From Straminergon stramineum (lineage: Eukaryota > Streptophyta > Bryopsida > Hypnales > Calliergonaceae): a stretch of DNA of 64,000 bases. Shown piece by piece: positions 50,157-59,342 of this stretch. The position numbers and the translations under genes were made by a program. The first letter of the stretch is position 1; every line of letters begins with the position of its first letter. The stretch covers positions 13,144,001-13,208,000 of the forward strand of contig OY987267.1 in NCBI GenBank assembly GCA_963920665.1. The letters are read 5' to 3'. The notes beneath the pieces were generated by a model. The model was given only the letters and a program-made list of their open reading frames with translations. It was not told the origin of the DNA and did not search any database.

Positions 50157-53067
50157 TCACGTTCGTCCCTGTGAACGATGACCCTGTCGATTCACGTTCC
50201 GCCGTGATCGAGACTTTTTCTGCACGGGAGCAGAATAGTTCGGATCCTTCTTCATTTGGACTATGGTAATCGCGGCGATCAATTCATCAATTGAGATTGA
50301 CCCCGACGCCCATCTCCTGCGAAAGAAGTCCGCGAATTCCAGTCCACTGCGTCGTCTGTGCGAACATTGCATTAAAAGAAACTCTCAGCATGCAATCCTT
50401 CATCTGAAAACAAAACCCCATACTCTAAGTACTAGTCCTAGTCAATCACATGAGAAATCCAAAAATTCCCTAAACCCGAGCCGATTCCATTGAACAATTC
50501 TGGAATTTCCCAGCTTGAGTTTAGATTATGGTCTGAAATTCCATACACTTACTTGAATTTGTAAATTTCCCAACTTGAGTTTAGAATAGAGCCTGAAATT
50601 TATAAACTCAAGCTTCAAAAATTTCATGGTATGTGGAATTCACCCTATGAAATATTTGGATTTCTCAAGTGAATTCGACATACTAGTTCCACGATTGGCA
50701 GCTATTAATCAGACAACTGATGTGAATATCATTCATATAAGAGACAATGTACGTAGAGGGGCAGGACAACTTTTCTAGTCTGTTAAGTGTAAATTTGCAC
50801 CTGCCAGGACTCTCTTTTCATTTTTTATGAAGTGCCAAAGTGGCTATATAAAATGTTATGGCGGTGCTCCAAATTCCAACAATCATTCAGATATTGGATA
50901 GAAAATATCACATTAGCACATATCACATGTCCATAATTTTGTTTTCATCCAAAATCCAGTGATTTCATCTAAATTTTTTTTTTAATTTGAAGTTCCTAGA
51001 GAAAAACTTCATGGTTTATTGCCATTTTTTAGGCAAATTATTTTTTTGGTGCAATTTGGCACTAAAAAAATATGAAGTGACTTGGATTAGATGCCAATTC
51101 CATTTGTCTTTATGGTCAATTTCATTAAAATGGCGGTATTCAAATGCCATTTTTCAGACCATGCAATCTTAACTGTAAAAGGACATCTCAGACTATTATA
51201 GATTTCAAACATCTATGACACTTATAGATTTCAGAAATTCAGAGATAGTGTAGATTTCAGACCGCACGGTCTAACTATCTATGGCATGTCTAGATTTTAG
51301 ACATCTAAGACAAATCTAGATTTCTAACATCTAGGACAAGTTTAGATTTCAGACCATGCCAAAGTAGTGAAATGGACCACCATTTTTCTAGAATACCACC
51401 AATTTAATGAAATTGACCATCTTTCAAGGAAGGTGTATTGAAAAATATTCAAAAAGTCAAGTGACCCCAAATAATTGCAAATTAGCTTTTAAAGGGGCTT
51501 TTTATAGACCTTTTACCTTACATACATGCCAATAGTACAATTCCCTAGTTGAAATAATAATTTTTAGAAAAATGTCATTCAACTAAAAAATTAGTAGATT
51601 TTGAGGGATGTTTATTTCAACCAAAAAATTGGTGTATTTTAGAAGAAACAATTATCCTATAAGGGTTGTTTAGGGAAGGTTAATTGGAGAAATAAATAGT
51701 GTAAGTGAACCATGTCTTAGTATAACACATATCTTTTCCACTTGAAGACTTGGTACAATGATGATATCTATGAAAGTAAAAGAATTTGAAGATTTCAAAA
51801 ATTTCTAAGAAATCTACGAAATTCATAGATCAAGAGGAAAGCAAGGAAGAAAGAATGAAAGATAGATTCCAAAAATCTAACATCTATTTTTTTTGGTAGA
51901 CATCAAAACTAAAATCTATATGGTCAATTTCTTTAAAATGGTGGTATTTAGTGTGCCATTTTTCAGACTGCGTACTCAAAATTATAAAAGGGATATCTAG
52001 GATTTATGTAGATTTCATACATCTAGAACAATAATAGATTTCAAAAATCTTGAACTGGTATAGATTTCAGACTACACGGTCTAAATTAACTATGAAGTAT
52101 CTAGATTCCAAAAATCTAGAACATGTTTAGATTTCTAACATCTAGGACTGGTTTAGAGAAAACTGCGCGATCTAAACCTTCAAAATGCCAAAGTAGCAAA
52201 ATGGCCCGCCATTTCAATGTAATAGAGCCATTTTAATGGAATTGACCATCTATGGTTAAAATGACATTAGAGAAATGTTATTGAACTGGGGTTTGCACTA
52301 ACAAGTGCAAGTTAAACCGAACCTCCAAGGCTCGAAGATCTAGGATAGATCTAGAGAAGATCCGCCTAGACAGATCGATGAGTCTCAAACTCTTCCCCGG
52401 TCTCGATCTAACTACTCTAGAGCCCAGTTGTGAGCGATTAATTTCCCCGAACCATGTCATTTCAAAGGTGCCATTCCATGCCTCTTCTATTTTCTTGTAG
52501 CTAGTGTGAATCAATGAATTCGTATGACGAATAGAATTGACGATATATATGTTGTGAAACTCATTCATGTACAGACTGTGTTCGAAACTGTTACCTTCTT
52601 CCATTCCATTCCGGTAGCTCAACTGGGGATGGTACTCTAGTCGACTCCCGGGACTCGGCTGGTTGAAGGGAATCGAGTGACTCAGCAGAAACATTTCCAG
52701 CAGCATTTGCGGTCTTCTGTAACGCGATTTCCTTGTCCTCTGATCTGGTCGTAATGGGCCCAACAGATTCTACACTTGAGTTTTATCCCAAGACCTTCAA
52801 TTTCGTCAAATTGGGTGCCAAGAATTGTGACATACATCGAACAAAACCCCGGTTGAAACGAAAAAAGAAATGAGACAGGAAAACGCAATCATGTCATAAT
52901 CTGGTTATCCGTTATCTGGCCTACCTCACAGAAGCACCGCAATGACCGCATCGTTTGGTGTTTTGGGAGTCATCTTCACGCGTATTGATGTACAACTTGG
53001 ACTTCATCTTCTGCTTCGGATTGGGGTCCTTCTCGTTTGCTCTCTTCGCCCTGGTCTTTCGAGCCAT
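50157..53067 (-). CDS. Unrecognised small basic CxxC protein, 3 exons, 173 aa (copy 2, intact)
   Basis: Minus-strand exons 53067-52925, 52774-52595 and 50355-50157 (TGA at 50159-50157). Lengths 143, 180 and 199 give 522 bases, exactly 174 codons; both introns are GT-AG. The ATG has a good context (AGATGGC) and an in-frame TGA lies upstream. Residues 1-30 are lysine/arginine-rich (starts MARKTRAKR), like a nuclear localisation signal. C40 and C43 form a CGHC pair, half of a zinc knuckle. Residues 48-107 are polar and probably disordered, ending VELPEWNGRR. Residues 108-145 look folded (LEFADFFRRRW, then SISIDELIAAITIVQMK). The tail 153-173 is basic again (QKKSRSRR). Against copies 1 and 3, all exon indels are multiples of three. 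Intron 2 (2239 bp) holds two MITEs. No known family recognised; a DNA- or RNA-binding nuclear protein is only a guess. Confidence 0.6.
51112..51420. mobile_element. MITE, same family as 48058, 309 bp, in intron 2
   Basis: Begins ATGGTCAATTTCATTAAAAT and ends with the mirror ATTTAATGAAATTGACCAT. Target duplication CTTT at 51108-51111 and 51421-51424. Copy 1 has the single CTTT at 27678-27681 without element. The interior repeats TAGATTTCAGAC and ACATCTAGGAC several times. Confidence 0.87.
51920..52249. mobile_element. MITE, same family as 48058, 330 bp, in intron 2
   Basis: Begins ATGGTCAATTTCTTTAAAAT and ends with the mirror ATTTTAATGGAATTGACCAT. Target duplication CTAT at 51916-51919 and 52250-52253; copy 1 has the empty site CTAC at 28175-28178. 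The interior shares the TAGATTTC and ACATCTAG motifs with the element at 51112. Confidence 0.87.
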
Positions 53068-53779
53068 CTGCTCTGCTGTGGCGGTGCTAGCTTGATATCA
53101 ACTGTATTTGGTGGAATACTGGATTATTGGAAGCAGACACAAACACCAACAACCCCGAGTTTAGAAGCAGCAGTTATTACCAGATCACAAAGACCAGCAA
53201 AGTCATTGCAACCAGTCTAACCCACCTCACACTAAAATCGCATTTCGAATTTTGCGTTTTCACGACCCGAATTAGTGGCTTTTGCTATTAGCCAGCTTCA
53301 ATACCACCTAAACGTGTAAGTTCAGAATCCGATTCAGGGCTTTTTTCCTGAATGATATTCATTAAAACGGAGAAATTTGATTGCGATTCTAGTAATTGAA
53401 TGGTCTCTCACCTATCGCGTACTTTAGGGGAAAAAAAAATGACAAAGGAGATTGTAATTTATACCAGTGTGCCTTGTGCCGTTGCCACAACCAAAATAGA
53501 AGTGAAAGTAATTTTCTAATTTTCTAATTCATAAAAACTTCAAAATTCTATAACTTTCGCACCTTACGTCCAAACGCCAAGAAACAAAGTTCGTGCACCT
53601 CTCCTCGTTCCCTTCTCTTTGAGGGCTCTCCTACGGTGGCAAGAACATGACCGGGGGACGCACGATCCATGAGATCTTACCGTAACAAACAAAACAAACA
53701 AATAACCTAAGTAACTTTAAGGTATGGATATCTGGAGGAGTTGAATATTGATCTGCACGATAATCGAAATCGGAAGCAT

Positions 53780-54190
53780 ACGGATTTCGACTAACAAGCT
53801 ACCAGCTAACGGATGGAGAACTAAACAATGCTCCGCGGTGTTCCCTTTGGAACGAAGAGGAACACCTAGAATTCTTCTCCTTATCCCCACTGGGAATCCC
53901 GTGTGAGGCGGTTGTGCCGCCGCCAGATATCCATCTCTAAGGAATTGAAGCATCGATTAACAGAAACTCAGCAAGTCCCATCTAATGACAATCAAGTCTG
54001 AAAATTTCCTGAAAATGAACCTCACTCAGATCCTGGAACGCTTCCACAACCTCCGAACATTGTAACCCACCTCATGAAAAAGAAAAAAAAGAGTTGCGAA
54101 CGGCTCCGATTGCCCTGTCGCGCTTGGTCACTTATTTCACGTGATATTATGTGTAGTTTCACTCTGAGAGAGCTGGGCGAGACGCTGGCT
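53780..54190. other. Conserved upstream block of the copy-2 gene
   Basis: Counterpart of 29640-30040. On the minus strand at about 53928-53870 a frame reads SGGGTTASHGIPSGDKEKN, identical at protein level to copy 1 over the shared part, although the DNA differs at two silent positions there. Upstream exon or leader of the three-exon gene; unproven. Confidence 0.35.
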
Positions 54191-54194
54191 GAGG

Positions 54195-54232
54195 ACCGCT
54201 TTCCTAAACCCTAACACGATATCAACCTCCAT
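54195..54232 (+). repeat. 38-bp exact repeat, first copy
   Basis: The 38 bases from ACCGCTTTCC to CAACCTCCAT are identical to 55927-55964. In copy 1 (about 30049-30084) the flanks are the same but this piece is a different sequence of similar length, so the 38 bp replaced original text in copy 2. Confidence 0.9.
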
Positions 54233-54930
54233 TCTGACCCACCTCCAAGAGGATTCGTAAGAACCGCCGAAATTCGGCGATGCAAGCCTCCAGGGGAGAA
54301 GCTGTTCGTCAATTCAGATGATCGCTGTGACAGCGAACGCATCACTATCAAGGAATCCGAAGGCCAGTGTGTTGTCCACAGAGTGCTAAGGAAACAGGCC
54401 AAGACGGATCAAGAAAAACTCAAAAGACTTAATTGCAAACGGCGCCGTTTGCCCTGTCGCTTTCAACTACGTCTTTTCCTGACGTCCTATTATGAGAGAC
54501 AGAGAGCTGGAGGAGCTAAAAGATCAAAATGCGACTAAGTATCGATCGAGAAAAGGAATGCTAGCTCCGATTACCGGACGTGCTGGAAAAAACACGCACA
54601 TGCGGAAATCTGTCACACAATCTATCTAGCAAACTAGCTGCAGTGTGGATGAATTGAACGCCTTCCGAGCTTCAGGCAGAATGAATTGGCATTGCTTGTT
54701 TGTGGCATTATATACGAAAGAAATGCATGGTTGAATTGAAGAGAAAACGATCGGGAGAGCGTTTCCATACAGCTTAGAGCCTGTGTGTACCTGAACTTGT
54801 TTCCGCCGGCCTTTCTATCTGATCCCGCTGCAAGTAAGTAGACGACGAGCATTACAGCAGCAGTCAGAAGCTGCTGTACTGCTTGCTTGCTCGCTCGGTA
54901 CGTGACCTTCGAATCGCCTGGAATTGTTTT

Positions 54931-55125
54931 TATAATCAGTACGTCCTGGTTACTTTCTTCGATCCTTCAGTCCTTTACCCTGGTTTATTCATTTTTTACT
55001 GAGTGGGGTCCCTTACCACAAGACCCTGGTTTCATTGTTGACTTGTTCATTTTTCATTGGCGGTCACTTACTATTGTATACTGTTCACTTCAGACTCAAC
55101 TGTTGACCCTCCAGAGTCTCATCCA
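54931..55125. other. Unique spacer right of copy 2
   Basis: The similarity to copy 1 ends near 54925. No exon seen; a phrase with CCCTGGTTT..CATTTTT is repeated twice about 60 bp apart (54978 and 55036). Confidence 0.35.
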
Positions 55126-55357
55126 CTACACTAAATAGTGAAATTAGGTTGCCTTAACAATTAGATTGACTTACCCCCAAACAGTACTTTCCAAGCCATC
55201 AAAGTCAAAAAAAATTCTACATATATTTCCATTTGTACAAATGAAGGTTCATGAGTTCCAACTACAACAACACCTAATTCAAAAGCAGTGCATACTTGTA
55301 ATGTAATACTGAGTATTTATATAGTGTGGGGCAACCTAATTTCACTATTTAGTGTAG
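55126..55357. mobile_element. MITE with CTACACTAAATAGTG ends (232 bp)
   Basis: The ends CTACACTAAATAGTGAAATT and its mirror AATTTCACTATTTAGTGTAG are perfect inverted repeats extending to GGTTGCC (about 27 bp). The 3-bp target duplication CCA lies at 55123-55125 and 55358-55360. Non-coding. CACTA-like or PIF-like; superfamily not certain. Confidence 0.85.
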
Positions 55358-55360
55358 CCA

Positions 55361-56394
55361 CCTTCCCGCAGCGTAGCATTCCTTTTCTCGATCCATACTT
55401 AGCCACCTTTACAGCAGCGTAGGGAACTACTGAAGGGGAATGGAGCAGCTGGTGCACTCTACTCGCTAGCCTCTCTCCAGGGAGATAGATTCATTCTAGC
55501 GTTGTAGGTCTCGGCATCGGACGGCAGAGGACTGTTTGTCCCCGATTCCAGGGCCCCATCGCTGCTCCTACTGTACCTCCATGGCACTGACTCTGCAGCT
55601 TGAGGTCGGGTGCATGAATGGAAACAAGCAGTGGCACGACGGCTACGCTACTGAATCTTCCTACCGAATCTTCCTACCGCTCATGTGAAGTGATCCCCAA
55701 ACCCTCCCTGGTTTGTTCACTTCTTTGCAAAGGGGGTGTCCCTTACTACAAAGTTTAGGGAAGATATTCTTTCTCGTTGGCTCCAATGTATGATCAGTTT
55801 CCCTAGTATTGCAACTAAAAGATACCATATGATTATTGTCAATTTGGCACCACCGAAGCCTCTCCCCTTCCATGAGGCCTCTTCCCTGGAATACACCTCC
55901 TCACCCTAACACACCCTCTCTCTCACACCGCTTTCCTAAACCCTAACACGATATCAACCTCCATCGCCCCTCCCTCCATCGGCCCCTCCACCGCGTCGCC
56001 CCTCACGGCGCCTTCTTCCAAAAATTCTCAACAGGAACAGCAAAAGCGAATATATACGTGAAACCTCCAATGCAAACGCAACAACCCCGACTCCGTACAG
56101 CGACAGACTCAAATAAAAAATCTGAATAATGATCACTTTTGAAAATACAGAAAAGAAATAAAAACAAACAGCAACAAAAATCACTTCACTTACGTCTTAG
56201 CTAATTATAGTATCCTAGCTCCACTTCTCATCATAAGCTTAATCGTCCTTCAATCGCGCAGTCAATCAATGTACTTGACCAACCACCTGTCAATCGCGCA
56301 TCCCACGCTCTTTTCCAAAATTTCTAAGAAAAAAAATTTCCTTTCAGTAAAGATCAATCAAGGAAAGCAGCTCTGCAAGGAATCGAAGACTAGC
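55361..56394. other. GC-richer stretch, possible gene 5' region or relic
   Basis: Base composition rises and the text around 55400-56030 looks like plant UTR or exon sequence, with C-rich tracts near 55960-56010. No frame is open over a useful length on either strand and no domain is recognised. A short phrase CTTCCTACCG is repeated twice near 55657 and 55670. Confidence 0.35.
55927..55964 (+). repeat. 38-bp exact repeat, second copy
   Basis: Identical to 54195-54232, here embedded in a longer C-rich leader-like stretch with CCCTCCCTCCATCGGCCCC. It is therefore the likely donor of the other copy. Confidence 0.9.
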
Positions 56395-56477
56395 ACGGAA
56401 GCAAATGCGCGGAAGCAAAATGCACGGAAGCAAATGCACGGAAGCAAATGCACGGAAGCAAATGCACGGAAGCAAAA
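56395..56477 (+). repeat. Minisatellite, about six units of GGAAGCAAATGCAC
   Basis: Head-to-tail units of 14 or 15 bases with very few differences (one CGC for CAC, one or two extra A). Because the unit is not a multiple of three, the local open frames on both strands (56269-56496 + and 56358-56549 -) are artefacts of the repeat. Confidence 0.92.
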
Positions 56478-56618
56478 TACGTGTTGTTTTCCTTGATGCA
56501 AACGCTCATTTGCCGACAGTGCAGACGACGTTGCATACAAAGGACCCACTAACTATGATTGAGTCGACGAATAGATCCTGCATGATTGCCATTCTTTCTC
56601 TCACCGGTAGTTTAAAAT

Positions 56619-57549
56619 TTAACCCCTAAAGTTCCATGACTATGTTTTCACCCAAAATGCTCCAAGATTGCCATTTTGAGTGCAAGTATCAAATTTTTGA
56701 AAAAAAAAATTGACACATGTAACCATAGGATCCTGTAGTGTGCTGACTTGAGAAAATGTAGTAAAATTTTCAGAAATTTTCATTGCGTAGATTTGGCAAG
56801 ATATAAGCATTCAAATTCACTACAATCATTTTTTTGGCTCTACGTAAAACCAGGCAACTTCACTTCACAAGTTGACTTTTCTATGAAAAAATGTCCAAAA
56901 TGGTGGTGCTTTTTTGGATTCTTTTTCTTAAACAAGTTGACTACATGTTTGAAAATTTGTAGATCATTTGGAATTGTACAACATATAGGAAAAAATAGGA
57001 AGTAGACAATGGTAGAGAATGGTTCAAAATACTAAATTGTTAAAAATTTAATTATGGAATTGAAAAATTCCAATACCAATGGTGGAAATCTTGTAATAAA
57101 CAATCCACATCCTATAATTTTATTTTTGTCTGAAAATATTGAAAATTGAGTAAGATAAAGGATTTTAGAGTTTATTTTAGAGTAGATAATCTATAACTAC
57201 CCACAAACAAAAAATCCTCATAACTTTTGACTCATTGATCAAAATGGAATGAACCAAATCTTTTTATGTACATGTCACTCTAGAAAACCAATTTCAAATT
57301 TTTATTTTTGGTAAAAGTGATCTTTTCTAATCTACCGAGATTGCCCATTTATGAAAAAAAAGTAACATATTAGGCTATAACTTTTGACTCATATTTCCAA
57401 ATGTCATGAAATTTATTGCATATGAAAGATATTCCTTGTCCCCACCTTATGTAAACATTTGGGCCAAAAATATAGAAAACTCCAATCACACATACCTACC
57501 TAAAATTGCTATGTAGCCAAAAATGCATGTTGGTCCTTTAGGGATTAAA
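56619..57549. mobile_element. TIR element with TTAACCCCTAAAG ends (about 931 bp)
   Basis: Left end TTAACCCCTAAAGTTCC (56619), right end GGTCCTTTAGGGATTAAA (to 57549), same type as 34136. It contains CATAACTTTTGACTCATTG at 57219 and CTATAACTTTTGACTCA at 57375, two diverged copies of one internal phrase. No coding sequence. Confidence 0.6.
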
Positions 57550-59342
57550 CAGAGTCTGAGCAAGTGAGTATTGAAGTCATCAGAAATAGAGGTGATGAGA
57601 GGAACTAACACAATGTTCTACACAAAGATCACTAAACTAGTTAAAATTAGCTGAGTTTTGACCAAAAAATCCTTTCTTTCTAGTACATTGTCCAAAAGGG
57701 CTTTTAATGTAGACATTTAAGCCAAAACTACAATCAACAATAGAATTTGATAGCCAATTTGCAAAATTTATAACTTCCTCCACGTTGGAATTATGGTGGG
57801 TACTCCCAAAATCGCCCTGTGTCTAAAAGCGCCATCTACAGCAAGTGAACATTCCGAAATTCAGTTATGTACCTATTTGCATAGAGCACTTTTAGAAACA
57901 TACTTTGACTGTGAATAACTTTTGCATATAATATCCAAATGAGGTGTTCTATGGTGCATTGGAACCTCCTTTCTCCTGCCAACAAGGAAATATAAATATC
58001 TAATCAGCCCAATAACAGTAACAATGCACAGTACTAACTTTTGGCGCTTTTGGGTGTATCTACCTTAGTATCTATTTAGTTAGTTTGTCAGTTTGATGTT
58101 ACAGTGACTCCCACTGATAATCCTTCACAACTTACAAAATCCTTTTTGTTCTATTTGTTTCTTTGATACTACTCACTCTCAAGGTAGCCAAAGTTGATGC
58201 CTGTATGTATGTTTTGAAGATAGCATTTACACTAAATTCCATAAACTACTTTTGGGATCATTGGTGCCACCATTGAATACTGATATATAATCTTTAGTCA
58301 GTCTTAATAAATAATACAATAAGAACTGCATCACCATTCTGGGCTCACATTGCTGCCCATCAACCTAGGATTAGGAAGCTGCTTCCAACCATGGGCCTGT
58401 AACCACATATGCAAGAGGTTATTTTGGTGACTTTCTACAAGACTTTGTGTATAAAAACTGGTGATGTATGATGGAAATACCTAAAACTGTCAATATAAGT
58501 AATTTAGCATACTTGGAGGCACTTCTTCCTAAAAATAATATTTTGCTAGCAGTAGCAATTAAAAGCTTGAATTAAAAAAAAATTGGGATATGGCATGTAA
58601 TTTTTATGAACTTTCAAAGTGGAAGATCCTTAGGTGACTGAAATAGTCATATAGTTAGATCTAAAATTGAAATCTCAAAATATCAGCAATCAACTAATCG
58701 TAAGGGGATAATTTAATGACACTTTCAAAGGACGCATTATTGGAAGTCTAGGGACACTTCAAGGGAAATCTACTTTACATGAATGAATATAGGGACAGTT
58801 TTGGGTGTTTCTACCTCAACCCCTAAAGGACGAAACAATCTTTTTGACAACATAGCAATTTGGGGCAATTCACTACGAATAATGAAATTCACTATATTTT
58901 TTGAATTTTTTGTGGATGTACGGACAAGGAGTTCCTTTCCACTCCATAGAATTTATTTTCATTTTCATTTTTTCATGAGGAGTTATAGGATAAAATGTCC
59001 TTTTCAATAGACAAGGGGCAATGTGGGCAAAATTATTTATGCTAGAGTGGAAATTGCAATATCATGCCTAAAAGAGCTTGGATGGAACCAAGGGTAGGCT
59101 TTCAACCCAAGTTCAAGCCGAATACTTCACTGACATTTTTTTGAACTTATAAATTTGTCACAATATACAAAGAGGTAGTGGCAAGGAGGCAATCCCTTTC
59201 TATTTGCCACATTTAAAAATAAAGAAATTTAAAAAATCCATTGAGGTAATTACAAATTTGTCATTTGACAAAATACCATCCAAAAAATTTTGATGGTGAA
59301 AAGAAGCAATTTCTTCATTAACTTTTGTGGGAATGGAGGATG
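57550..59342. other. Non-coding AT-rich block
   Basis: No gene. A single TIR-like end CAACCCCTAAAGGACG lies at 58818 without a partner that I could find. AATAACTTTTGCATA occurs near 57914. Nothing else recognised. Confidence 0.35.

Larger units (their letters stand above)
34136..54930 (+). repeat. Segmental duplication, copy 2
   Basis: Same order and orientation as copy 1 (17130-31360) but about 6.5 kb longer, because of insertions: the palindrome and its host near 36.6-37.5 kb, the block 38.2-39.3 kb, elements at 39596, 40229 and 46421, and three MITEs at 48058, 51112 and 51920. The corresponding blocks are listed at copy 1. The gene in this copy is the intact one. Confidence 0.8.

Noticed and set aside
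54205..54220. CCTAAACCCTAAC, similar to the plant telomere repeat (CCCTAAA)
   Set aside because: Only about two units inside the 38-bp exact repeat; too short for an interstitial telomere. It may be a telo-box promoter motif, but no gene start can be tied to it.
56269..56549. Open frames on both strands with repeated K/Q/A/C words
   Set aside because: They are translations of the 14-bp minisatellite.
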